Shown here piece after piece: positions 52,665-60,838 of a stretch of 64,000 nt of DNA. A model generated the notes under the pieces. It did no database searches. It was not told where the DNA came from and saw only the letters and a program-made list of their open reading frames with translations. Position 1 is the first letter of the stretch. The number at the start of each line of letters is the position of its first letter. A program made the position numbers and the translations under genes. The stretch comes from Shewanella atlantica (GTDB lineage Bacteria; Pseudomonadota; Gammaproteobacteria; Enterobacterales; Shewanellaceae), in contig NZ_RXNV01000010.1 of assembly GCF_003966265.1 (NCBI RefSeq), positions 86,822 through 150,821 of the forward strand, given 5' to 3'.

Positions 52665-54488
52665 TTAAGCGTCTTTAGCCGCACGGTTGTGACGCTTACG
52701 CTCGTTTTCAGTCAAGAAACGCTTACGAACACGAATGTTCAGCGGCGTTACTTCTACCAGCTCGTCATCATCGATGAACTCAAGCGCTTGCTCAAGTGTC
52801 ATTTCAATATGTGGAGTCAGTACCTGTGCTTCATCGGTACCCGATGCACGCATGTTGGTAAGCTGCTTACCTTTCAAACAGTTAACTGTAAGATCGTTAG
52901 AGCGGGCATGTAGACCAACAACTTGACCTTCGTAAACTTCTGCAGCGTGAGTAATAAACAGACGACCACGTTCCTGAAGGTTAAACAATGCAAATGTCAG
53001 TGCTTTACCAGTACCGTTAGAGATCAATACACCACGTGCACGTTGACCAATATCGCCACCTTTCACAGGACCGTAATGGTCGAATGAATGGTAGATAAGA
53101 CCAGTACCTGACGTTGCAGTCATGAACTCAGTTTGGAAACCGATTAGACCACGACTAGGGATAACGAAGTCGATACGAACACGACCCTTACCATCTAGCT
53201 GCATGTCACGCATGTCACCTTTACGTGTACCAAGCTTCTCGATAACTGCACCTTGATGCTCTTCTTCAACATCAACAGTTAACGTTTCGTATGGCTCACA
53301 CATCTCACCATCGATCTCTTTTTCGATAACTTCCGGACGAGATACGGCTAGCTCATAACCTTCACGACGCATGTTTTCAATCAAGATTGAAAGGTGAAGT
53401 TCACCACGACCCGATACACGGAAACGATCCGGGCTATCTGTCTCTTCTACACGTAGTGCAACGTTGTGAACCAATTCCTGCTCTAGACGCTCAAGGATGT
53501 TACGTGAAGTCACGTACTTACCTTCTTTACCAGCGAAAGGAGAGGTGTTGACTTGGAAAGTCATGGTAAGTGTTGGCTCATCAACAGACAATGCTGGCAA
53601 AGCTTCTACCGTAGTAGGTGCACAGATAGTATCTGAGATTTGCAGTTGGCCAAGACCGGTAATCGCAACGATGTCACCAGCGTTAGCTTCAGCAACTTCG
53701 TGACGCTCCAGACCCATGTAACCTAATACCTGGCCCATTTTACCGTTACGCGTCTTACCATCAGCACCAATAATAGTGACCTGCTGGTTAGTTTTCACAC
53801 TACCACGCTTGATGCGACCGATACCGATAACACCCACATATGAGTTGTAATCGATTTGAGAGATCTGCATCTGGAAATCACCTTCAGCATCTGCATCAGG
53901 AGATGAAACTTTCTCAACGATAGTTTCAAACAGAGGAGTCATATCACCCTCTGTTGTTTCAGGATCAAGAGATGCGAAACCGTTTAGTGCTGAAGCATAA
54001 ACGATTGGGAAGTCTAGCTGCTCATCGGTAGCACCCAAGTTGTCGAAAAGATCGAAAACTTGATCGATAACCCAATCAGGACGAGCGCCCGGACGGTCAA
54101 TCTTGTTGATGACAACAATAGGCTTAAGGCCTTGAGCAAAAGCTTTCTTGGTTACGAAGCGAGTTTGCGGCATAGGACCGTCAACCGCATCAACAAGAAG
54201 CAATACTGAATCAACCATAGAAAGAACACGCTCAACTTCACCACCGAAATCGGCGTGACCAGGTGTGTCTACGATGTTGATGCGGTAATCATTCCACTTG
54301 ATGGCCGTATTCTTTGCCAGAATCGTGATTCCACGCTCCTTTTCAAGATCGTTCGAATCCATCACCCGCTCAGTGGCTTCTCCTCGAGTTTCAAGGGTTC
54401 CAGACTGCGCCAGCATCTTGTCTACCAGGGTAGTTTTACCATGGTCAACGTGTGCAATAATGGCGATGTTACGTAAATTCTCTAACAC
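52665..54488 (-). CDS. typA: Ribosome-associated GTPase TypA/BipA
   Basis: A 607-residue translational GTPase of the EF-G type. G1 is AHVDHGKTTLVD near residue 13, switch I/G2 ERGITILAKNT near 58, G3 DTPGHADFGGE near 74 and G4 NKID near 130. The start is taken as GTG at 54488 with AAGAGG seven bases upstream; this gives the usual length and N terminus (LENLRNIAII). The longer frame to 54509 would add seven atypical residues. TypA helps ribosome assembly and stress growth. Confidence 0.96.
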   Translation of the reverse strand: MLENLRNIAIIAHVDHGKTTLVDKMLAQSGTLETRGEATERVMDSNDLEKERGITILAKNTAIKWNDYRINIVDTPGHADFGGEVERVLSMVDSVLLLVDAVDGPMPQTRFVTKKAFAQGLKPIVVINKIDRPGARPDWVIDQVFDLFDNLGATDEQLDFPIVYASALNGFASLDPETTEGDMTPLFETIVEKVSSPDADAEGDFQMQISQIDYNSYVGVIGIGRIKRGSVKTNQQVTIIGADGKTRNGKMGQVLGYMGLERHEVAEANAGDIVAITGLGQLQISDTICAPTTVEALPALSVDEPTLTMTFQVNTSPFAGKEGKYVTSRNILERLEQELVHNVALRVEETDSPDRFRVSGRGELHLSILIENMRREGYELAVSRPEVIEKEIDGEMCEPYETLTVDVEEEHQGAVIEKLGTRKGDMRDMQLDGKGRVRIDFVIPSRGLIGFQTEFMTATSGTGLIYHSFDHYGPVKGGDIGQRARGVLISNGTGKALTFALFNLQERGRLFITHAAEVYEGQVVGLHARSNDLTVNCLKGKQLTNMRASGTDEAQVLTPHIEMTLEQALEFIDDDELVEVTPLNIRVRKRFLTENERKRHNRAAKDA

Positions 54489-54640
54489 AGATAAACCTCT
54501 TACCATCAAAATATAGGGGGTATTTGTAACAGCTTTAATAATAGCTGTTGCAATAAAAAACGTGCCATTCTACTCTAGCCGAGGGCTCTCGCACAGGATT
54601 ATTTTTTAGTCAGCTATGAATAATTCATTTTAGACACATC

Positions 54641-54696
54641 CGCACCACCTTGGTGAGCGCACCAACATCGAACATTGGTCGCACCAATTTAGTGCA
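54641..54696 (+). promoter_or_regulatory. NtrC binding sites upstream of glnA
   Basis: CGCACC-AATTT-AGTGCA (54680-54696) matches the NtrC consensus TGCACC-N5-GGTGCA at 10 of 12 positions. GCACC-ACCTT-GGTG (54642-54655) is a weaker site. They lie about 65-120 bases upstream of the -24 element. The source is the dyads themselves and the presence of ntrC in the window. Confidence 0.75.
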
Positions 54697-54759
54697 AACG
54701 TCTATCTTTGTTCGTTGGTTACCAGCTCAGCTCCCATATAAATCATAGACTTAAATAAT

Positions 54760-54775
54760 TGGCATAACTCTCGCT
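54760..54775 (+). promoter_or_regulatory. Sigma-54 promoter of glnA
   Basis: TTGGCATAACTCTCGCT has GG at 54761-54762 and GC at 54773-54774 with 10 bases between. It lies about 95 bases before the glnA start. Confidence 0.75.
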
Positions 54776-54867
54776 TTATATAAAGCATAGAAGCTAAAAT
54801 CATATTTGAGCACTAAAGAATTTAAATATAATAAGGGAAACCCCTTTACCCTACTCGGAGACTTAGA

Positions 54868-56277
54868 ATGTCAGCTGAATCAGTTTTACAACAACTCGAA
54901 GAATTAGAAGTTAAGTTTGTTGATCTACGCTTTACCGATACGATAGGTAAAGAGCAGCATGTAACTATCCCTTCACATCAAGTCGATGCCGATTTCTTTG
55001 AAGACGGCAAGATGTTTGACGGTTCTTCAATCTCAGGTTGGAAAGGCATTAATGAATCAGACATGGTATTGATGCCTGATGCAGCAAGTTTCGTACTTGA
55101 CCCTTTCACCGCAGAAACCACTGCCAACATCCGTTGTGACATTCTTAACCCTGGCACATTAACAGGTTACAACCGTGACCCACGCTCGATTGCTAAGAAA
55201 GCAGAAGAGTATTTACGTTCTACCGGTATCGCTGACACAGTATTGATTGGCCCAGAGCCAGAATTCTTCCTGTTCGACGACGTTAAATACGGTTCAGACA
55301 TGTCTGGTTGTTTCTACAAAGTCGATGCAGAAGAAGCTTCCTGGAACTCTGGCACTCATTACGATGAAGGCAACACGGGTCATCGTCCTGGCGTTAAAGG
55401 TGGTTACTTCCCTGTTGCACCTGTCGATTCATCACAAGACCTGCGTAGCGCTATGTGTCTCGTTCTGGAAGAGATGGGTCAAGTAGTTGAAGCGCATCAC
55501 CACGAAGTGGCAACTGCCGGTCAAAATGAAATTGCGACTCGCTTTAATACCCTGACACTAAAGGCCGATGAAGTTCAGGTACTTAAGTATGTGATTCATA
55601 ACGTGGCCCACGCTTACGGTAAAACAGCAACCTTTATGCCTAAGCCAATCGTAGGTGACAACGGTAGTGGTATGCACGTTCACCAGTCTCTGGCTAAAGA
55701 CGGCGTTAACCTGTTTGCCGGTGACAAGTACGGCGGGTTGAGCGAAATGGCCCTGTTCTACATTGGTGGTATCATTAAGCATGCCCGTGCCATCAACGCT
55801 TTTGCTAACCCGTCAACTAACTCGTACAAGCGTCTGATTCCACATTTTGAAGCACCGGTAATGCTTGCGTATTCTGCAGCTAACCGTTCAGCTTCTATTC
55901 GTATCCCTGTAGTTCCAAGCCCCAAAGGCCGTCGTATCGAACTAAGATTCGGTGACCCTATGGCTAACCCATACCTGGCATTCTCTGCAATGTTAATGGC
56001 TGGCCTTGACGGTATTCAGAACAAGATCCACCCGGGTGAAGCGATGGATAAAGATCTTTATGATCTCCCTGCTGAAGAAGCTGCAGAGATCCCAACAGTG
56101 GCAACGTCACTGGAAAATGCACTCGAGTGTCTGGATACTGACCGTGAGTTCCTGACCCGTGGCGACGTATTCTGTAATGACTTCATCGATTCTTATATCG
56201 CACTTAAGTCTGCCGATGTTGAGCGCGTAAACCAAACGACTCACCCGGTTGAATTTGAGCTTTATTACAGCTTGTAA
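54868..56277 (+). CDS. glnA: Glutamine synthetase
   Basis: A 469-residue type I enzyme that makes glutamine from glutamate, ammonia and ATP. MFDGSSISGWKGI near 50, GPEPEFFLFD near 128, the ATP-binding KPIVGDNGSGMHVHQSL near 263 and the adenylylation loop NPSTNSYKRLIPHFEAPV / DLYDLP near 390-400 are complete. Tandem NtrC sites and a sigma-54 promoter show nitrogen control. Confidence 0.98.
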   Translation: MSAESVLQQLEELEVKFVDLRFTDTIGKEQHVTIPSHQVDADFFEDGKMFDGSSISGWKGINESDMVLMPDAASFVLDPFTAETTANIRCDILNPGTLTGYNRDPRSIAKKAEEYLRSTGIADTVLIGPEPEFFLFDDVKYGSDMSGCFYKVDAEEASWNSGTHYDEGNTGHRPGVKGGYFPVAPVDSSQDLRSAMCLVLEEMGQVVEAHHHEVATAGQNEIATRFNTLTLKADEVQVLKYVIHNVAHAYGKTATFMPKPIVGDNGSGMHVHQSLAKDGVNLFAGDKYGGLSEMALFYIGGIIKHARAINAFANPSTNSYKRLIPHFEAPVMLAYSAANRSASIRIPVVPSPKGRRIELRFGDPMANPYLAFSAMLMAGLDGIQNKIHPGEAMDKDLYDLPAEEAAEIPTVATSLENALECLDTDREFLTRGDVFCNDFIDSYIALKSADVERVNQTTHPVEFELYYSL

Positions 56278-56306
56278 TATGTAGCTGATTCAAATGCAAC
56301 ATAGTT

Positions 56307-56337
56307 AAAGCCCTGGATATTTCCGGGGCTTTTTTTC
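56307..56337 (+). terminator. Terminator of glnA
   Basis: AAAGCCCTGGA and TCCGGGGCTTT pair (one mismatch) with a run of seven T. Confidence 0.88.
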
Positions 56338-56424
56338 ACCATTCACCATATTATCTTTTCGCCTCAGTGCCATTTAAGCATCAGCATTCTTAGTAACCGG
56401 TGCAGGTGTCGGCATAACCTGAAC

Positions 56425-56649
56425 TTGGGTTACATATCTAAACCGTTAAAATCCGATGGTATTAAGCAAGTCTTGATCAGTGTATTCACTCATCACGCTA
56501 CTGAATGCCAGATGCCAAACGAGCCCGTCTGTATCACTCCTACAACACATGAAACCCTTGCTAACCTCAACATCCAATCATGCTTGCAGCGTAAATTAGC
56601 CATCACTAAACAATTGATTTTAAAAGATATGAAGGTGAATAAAAAATAG
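56425..56649 (+). pseudogene. Possible response-regulator receiver fragment
   Basis: In the gap 56278-56719 a short frame beginning at a TTG reads GYISKPLKSDGIKQVLISVF, which looks like the end of a CheY-type receiver (the Lys-Pro motif and last helix), then runs 50 unassigned residues to a stop. There is no start codon context or ribosome site. It may be debris of a hybrid sensor gene, or chance. Confidence 0.25.
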
Positions 56650-56679
56650 ACAAAACGAAAAATGTCAATTAGGATTAAA

Positions 56680-56695
56680 TGTGACGCACATCACA
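56680..56695. promoter_or_regulatory. Consensus CRP site
   Basis: TGTGA-CGCACA-TCACA matches the CRP core consensus TGTGA-N6-TCACA exactly. It is centred 32 bases before the ATG at 56720, close enough to overlap a promoter. Confidence 0.75.
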
Positions 56696-56719
56696 CTTAA
56701 TTGGTAAAAAGGAATCTGC

Positions 56720-57028
56720 ATGAACAATAAAATCAAAGCAACCTTAATCTCATTAACTCTACTATTTACCTCTACTAGCTATGCTGCCATGTCAGAAATT
56801 GCGGTCTGTAATGACTGCTCTACCCAAGAGATAAATACACTGATCAACAAACAAGCATCGGAAAATATTTATGTTGTCGACTTCGTAAATCGCACCGCGC
56901 AGAAGTTTACTTCAGATAGTGATACTAACTCTCAGCCAATTGCGGTAGCGATGTCAGTAAGTGAACTCAATACTATCAACAACAGGTATGAATACCGCAA
57001 AACACACTTAAGAGCGGTGAAACCATAG
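56720..57028 (+). CDS. Small exported protein of unknown function
   Basis: A 102-residue protein with a Sec signal (to about STSYA, residue 22). The mature 80 residues contain one CNDC pair (a CxxC-type pair without a heme His) and no recognised domain. AAAAGGA precedes the ATG, and a perfect CRP site lies just upstream. It is monocistronic, with a hairpin after it. Confidence 0.65.
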   Translation: MNNKIKATLISLTLLFTSTSYAAMSEIAVCNDCSTQEINTLINKQASENIYVVDFVNRTAQKFTSDSDTNSQPIAVAMSVSELNTINNRYEYRKTHLRAVKP

Positions 57029-57050
57029 CGCTTATTGCCCTCCAGATGCT

Positions 57051-57084
57051 AGGTAAGGCCTTCAATAGTTCGAAGGCCTTACCT
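57051..57084. terminator. 13-base perfect hairpin after the small exported protein
   Basis: AGGTAAGGCCTTC and GAAGGCCTTACCT flank an 8-base loop, 22 bases after the stop. The T run is weak. Confidence 0.65.
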
Positions 57085-57187
57085 GTTAACTATGCCCCGT
57101 TAACTTCCTTTTCAATTTCACCTCCTATGAGAAACTGCTAAAACCGACATAGTCGCTAATATTAAACTCCAGTGATTAACTGACTAC

Positions 57188-57241
57188 ACTACGACTACGA
57201 CTACGACTACGACTACGACTACGACTACGACTACGACTACG
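57188..57241. repeat. Hexanucleotide microsatellite (ACTACG)9
   Basis: Nine perfect copies of ACTACG (54 bases) lie about 62 bases upstream of the operator and 97 bases upstream of the start of the NemR-like gene. The unit is six bases long and noncoding, so slippage would change spacing rather than reading frame. Confidence 0.9.
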
Positions 57242-57302
57242 TTCAGCAGAGAAGACACTAGAGGTATCAACAAGCTTATAATTCATTATATTTAAAAAAC
57301 AC

Positions 57303-57317
57303 TAGACGACCGGTCTA
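57303..57317. promoter_or_regulatory. NemR-like operator upstream of the repressor gene
   Basis: TAGACGACCGGTCTA, dyad TAGAC...GTCTA. The same 15-mer with one change recurs at 57997. It ends 20 bases before the repressor ATG, fitting autoregulation. It resembles the TAGACC/GGTCTA NemR box of E. coli as I recall it. Confidence 0.7.
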
Positions 57318-57337
57318 TTCTTTATTATTCTGGTCAT

Positions 57338-57940
57338 ATGAAAACAGACACTCAATTGACACGCCAGCATATTATCGACTCTGGTTACACACTCATTTCC
57401 AGCAAGGGCTTCTCTAATGTTGGCCTGTCGCAGATCTTAAAATTTGCCGATGTACCAAAAGGCTCTTTTTACCATTACTTCAAGTCAAAGGAGCAGTTCG
57501 GCGAAGAGATCATTAATAGCTACTTTAAGACTTACCTCAGCGCGATCGATGAACTTTTCGACCCAAAGCAAGGCTCTGGCCTGGAGCGACTGATGGAATA
57601 TTGGTTACGCTGGCAAGCGACTCAGGGCGATACTTGTGTCGATCAAAAATGCCTCGTAGTGAAATTAAGTGCCGAAGTTGCCGATCTGTCTGAGCCTATG
57701 CGTTTAGCATTAAAAACTGGTTCTGCTGGTGTTATCAGCCGTATCGCGAACTGTATTGAGGCAGGTATTGCAGACGGTTCAATTCCTGATATGCATGGGT
57801 TTAATACCGCTGAAATGCTTTACCAGATGTGGCTAGGTGCTAGCTTGATGAACAAACTAAACCGCGATCCAAAAGTTATTGAGCGTGTGCTGGAGGCAAC
57901 TCGAAAGCAACTTGCTCAAAACGCTTCAACAGTAAAATAA
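57338..57940 (+). CDS. TetR-family electrophile sensor (NemR-like)
   Basis: A 200-residue repressor. The N-terminal HTH reads FSNVGLSQILKFADVPKGSFYHYFKSKEQFG. The segment DQKCLVVKLSAEVADLSEPMR matches the NemR region CLTVKLSAEVCDLSEDMR with the redox-sensing Cys. In E. coli NemR derepresses aldehyde- and quinone-detoxifying genes when this Cys reacts. Here the same operator precedes its own gene and the YqhD-like gene. Confidence 0.85.
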   Translation: MKTDTQLTRQHIIDSGYTLISSKGFSNVGLSQILKFADVPKGSFYHYFKSKEQFGEEIINSYFKTYLSAIDELFDPKQGSGLERLMEYWLRWQATQGDTCVDQKCLVVKLSAEVADLSEPMRLALKTGSAGVISRIANCIEAGIADGSIPDMHGFNTAEMLYQMWLGASLMNKLNRDPKVIERVLEATRKQLAQNASTVK

Positions 57941-57958
57941 CCAACAGAATCTATCTCT

Positions 57959-57986
57959 CCGCCTATGATTAAGGCGGGTATTTTTT
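57959..57986 (+). terminator. Terminator between repressor and reductase genes
   Basis: CCGCCT-N7-AGGCGG followed after GTA by TTTTTT. Confidence 0.7.
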
Positions 57987-57996
57987 AACGAAACAC

Positions 57997-58011
57997 TAGA
58001 CGACTGGTCTA
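57997..58011. promoter_or_regulatory. NemR-like operator upstream of the YqhD-like gene
   Basis: TAGACGACTGGTCTA, 14 of 15 bases identical to the site at 57303, placed 42 bases before the ATG at 58054. Confidence 0.7.
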
Positions 58012-58053
58012 CTAACGTCAACAATAAGACAGGTCGCGAAGATAGGAAGAATT

Positions 58054-59211
58054 ATGTACAGCTTTGACTATTACAACCCAACACATATCAGCTTTGGCGA
58101 AGGCAAGATTGCCGAGCTGGATAAGTTAGTCCCAAGCAAGGCTAAGGTACTCGTCCTTTTCGGCGGTAATAGTGCCAAACGGACAGGTACATTGGATGAA
58201 GTAAAAACGGCATTAGGCCAGCGAGATATTGTTGAGTTTGGCGGCATAGAAGCCAACCCCACCTACGAAACCTTGATGCAAGCCGTCACCATCATCAAAG
58301 AAGAGAAGATTGATTTTCTGCTGGCGGTTGGCGGTGGTTCTGTAATTGATGGAACTAAATTCGTTGCCGCTGCAGCCCTGTTTGAGGGTGAACCTTGGGA
58401 TATCCTGCTAAGTTGGGGAGCTAAAGTTACAGAGGCGATGCCATTTGGTACCGTGCTTACTCTCCCGGCAACCGGTTCAGAGATGAACAGCGCCAGCGTA
58501 GTCACTCGTAAAGAGTTTCAAGCTAAGCTTTCGTTCATGAGTGACCACGTATTTCCACAATTCTCAGTACTCGACCCCACTAAAACCTTCACACTGCCTG
58601 AGCGACAGGTTGCTAACGGCGTTGTCGATGCCTTTATTCACATTACCGAGCAGTACTTAACATACCCGGTTAATGCACCTGTGCAAGACAGATTCGCCGA
58701 AGGTCTGCTACAAACCTTAATCGAACTGGGTCCAAAGGCATTAAGTCAGCCTGACGACTTCGATGTCAGAGCCAACCTGATGTGGGTCGCCACTATGGCA
58801 CTGAGCGGTGTCATTGGTAAAGGTATCCCTCACGACTGGGCGACTCATATGATTGGCCATGAGTTAACCGCCCTCTACGACATAGATCATGCTCGTACTA
58901 TCGCTATGATCTTACCAGGAATGCTTGATTGCCGACGTGATAGCAAACAGGAAAAGCTATTGCAATATGGCGAGCGTGTTTGGGGAATAACCCAAGGCAC
59001 TATTGATGAAAGAATTGATTCAGCTATTGCTAAGACCCGTGAATTCTTCGAAGCCATGGGGATCAAAACTCGCCTTTCTGACTACGATCTGACCGCAACA
59101 AGTATTGACGAAATCATGACTCAACTTGAAGAGCACGGCATGACAGCACTCGGTGAGAAACAAGATGTCGATTTAGCCATGAGTCGAAAAATTTTAGAAC
59201 GTAACTTATAA
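58054..59211 (+). CDS. yqhD: Iron-containing NADPH aldehyde reductase (YqhD-like)
   Basis: A 385-residue group III alcohol dehydrogenase. NPTHISFGEGKI near residue 8, the cofactor loop AVGGGSVIDGTKF near 95, TGSEMN near 147 and metal ligands in DAFIHITEQY and HDWATHMIGHEL...DIDHARTIA are present. E. coli YqhD reduces toxic short aldehydes such as acrolein and methylglyoxal. The NemR-like operator upstream and the DJ-1-like gene downstream support an electrophile-response role. Confidence 0.88.
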   Translation: MYSFDYYNPTHISFGEGKIAELDKLVPSKAKVLVLFGGNSAKRTGTLDEVKTALGQRDIVEFGGIEANPTYETLMQAVTIIKEEKIDFLLAVGGGSVIDGTKFVAAAALFEGEPWDILLSWGAKVTEAMPFGTVLTLPATGSEMNSASVVTRKEFQAKLSFMSDHVFPQFSVLDPTKTFTLPERQVANGVVDAFIHITEQYLTYPVNAPVQDRFAEGLLQTLIELGPKALSQPDDFDVRANLMWVATMALSGVIGKGIPHDWATHMIGHELTALYDIDHARTIAMILPGMLDCRRDSKQEKLLQYGERVWGITQGTIDERIDSAIAKTREFFEAMGIKTRLSDYDLTATSIDEIMTQLEEHGMTALGEKQDVDLAMSRKILERNL

Positions 59212-59292
59212 GGCATAACTAGTTGCAGGTCGGTCATATCGATCGCCTGCAAGCTAAAACCTTACAGACGATACAAATAAACGGGATAAAAA

Positions 59293-59970
59293 ATGAACAT
59301 ATTGATGGTATTGACTTCTCACGACAAGCTCGGCGATACAGGATTAAAAACGGGTTTTTGGTTAGAGGAGTTTGCTAGTCCTTACTACCGTTTTAAAGAC
59401 AAAAACTTCAACATCACGTTGGCATCGCCTGCTGGCGGACAGCCGCCACTGGATCCAAGCAGTGAGCAAGCAGACTTTCAAACTGCTGCAACAGAGCGCT
59501 TCAATCAAGACAGTGAAGCTCAGCAGCACTTAGCAACCACTCTGCCTTTAGCCAACATTAAAGCCGCAGATTATGATGCAATCTTCTACCCTGGCGGCCA
59601 TGGCCCACTATGGGATCTGACCAATGATGCCCATTCAATTGCATTGATCCAAGCCTTTTATCAGGCGAACAAACCTGTCGGTCTGGTGTGCCATGCTCCG
59701 GGTGCCCTTAAAAATGTAAAATCAGCCGATGGCACGCCATTGGTACAAGGTAAACGGGTCACCGGTTTCACCAATACCGAAGAAGCAGCCGTACAACTAA
59801 CTGATATAGTGCCATTTTTAGTCGAAGACATGATGCAAGACAACGGTGCTTTGTATAGTAAAGGTGATGACTGGGCAAGTTACCTCGCAGTTGATGGAAA
59901 CCTGGTAACAGGTCAAAACCCTGCATCATCCGAGGTTGTTGCTGAAGAGGTGATTAAACAGCTAGGTTAG
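59293..59970 (+). CDS. DJ-1/PfpI family protein (Hsp31-like)
   Basis: A 225-residue protein of the DJ-1/PfpI superfamily. The nucleophile-elbow Cys is in VGLVCHAPGALK near residue 135, with the conserved acid in PAGGQPPLDPSSEQ near 60 and GGHGPLWDL near 105. The layout matches the glyoxalase III/Hsp31-like subgroup. It probably detoxifies methylglyoxal or repairs glycated products, working with the reductase upstream (82-base gap). Confidence 0.83.
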   Translation: MNILMVLTSHDKLGDTGLKTGFWLEEFASPYYRFKDKNFNITLASPAGGQPPLDPSSEQADFQTAATERFNQDSEAQQHLATTLPLANIKAADYDAIFYPGGHGPLWDLTNDAHSIALIQAFYQANKPVGLVCHAPGALKNVKSADGTPLVQGKRVTGFTNTEEAAVQLTDIVPFLVEDMMQDNGALYSKGDDWASYLAVDGNLVTGQNPASSEVVAEEVIKQLG

Positions 59971-59995
59971 TTCCGACTCCCTCACTCATAACTAG

Positions 59996-60015
59996 GGTGC
60001 GCCTGATGGCGCACC
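59996..60015 (+). terminator. Hairpin terminator after the DJ-1-like gene
   Basis: GGTGCGCC-TGAT-GGCGCACC, 8-base perfect stem, followed by TTCTT. Confidence 0.7.
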
Positions 60016-60170
60016 TTCTTATGCCTTATCACGCAAAGAAATGCACATGCTCACCTTGCACCATCTTAAGTAATCGTTCGATAATCCAGATATGCGTATT
60101 TTCTCCATGATTTTTAGCCAAATAAAAGCTAATCTTGAAAGGCTTACATATGTGTAACAAAGGAACTTTT

Positions 60171-60707
60171 ATGCGTTTAGCTCTTATATTCAGCCTTTTA
60201 CTATTTACGGTGATGTCCCATGCAGCGGTTTATAAATGGGTCGACAAAGATGGCAAGATCCACTATTCAGATAAGCCAATAAATAATTCTGAAGTTGTTG
60301 AATTTAAAAGCAACACTCAGAACAAAATCACAATTCAGGCTCCCAATAATTCAACTTCTGATACAGAAGAGCAGATAGCACCTTCGACTCAATATAAAAT
60401 GAGTATTCTAACGCCAGAGGAAGATGAGACCATTCGCGATAATAATGGTGATATCACTATAATGGCTACAATAACACCCGATCTTAAACCCAAACATCTA
60501 CTGGTAATATTGATGGATGACAAGGTGATTGGCCCCGCACAAGAAACCCCTATCTTTAGTCTTAAGAATATTGACCGTGGTGAACACTCTTTCGTCATTA
60601 AAGCTGTAGCCCAAAATGGCAAACAACTTGCAACGACTCCACCAAGGAAGATCTTTCTCCACAGAGCCATAATAAACAATAAGACAAAAGCTACCCCTTT
60701 TAATTAA
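60171..60707 (+). CDS. DUF4124 exported protein
   Basis: A 178-residue protein; the ATG at 60171 follows AAAGGA and begins the signal MRLALIFSLLLFTVMSHA. AVYKWVDKDGKIHYSDKP is the DUF4124 signature. A C-terminal Ig-like beta domain follows (ILTPEEDETIRDNNGDITI onward). DUF4124 genes next to glnA-ntrBC are common in gammaproteobacteria. The function is unknown. Confidence 0.83.
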   Translation: MRLALIFSLLLFTVMSHAAVYKWVDKDGKIHYSDKPINNSEVVEFKSNTQNKITIQAPNNSTSDTEEQIAPSTQYKMSILTPEEDETIRDNNGDITIMATITPDLKPKHLLVILMDDKVIGPAQETPIFSLKNIDRGEHSFVIKAVAQNGKQLATTPPRKIFLHRAIINNKTKATPFN

Positions 60708-60787
60708 GTTAGACAAATAACACTATAAAATTATGTAGTTAAGCTTTTAGTCAATCAGGTATAACTCAGTGGAAGAAAGTTGCAGAG

Positions 60788-60817
60788 TGCACCAATTTGG
60801 TGCACCATGATGGTGCA
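60788..60817. promoter_or_regulatory. Two overlapping perfect NtrC sites before ntrB
   Basis: TGCACC-AATTT-GGTGCA (60788-60804) and TGCACC-ATGAT-GGTGCA (60801-60817) share four bases. Both match the NtrC consensus exactly and end 22 bases before the ntrB ATG, a position suited to repression or autoregulation. Confidence 0.9.
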
Positions 60818-60838
60818 GTAAGTCAACTTGGAGCACTG

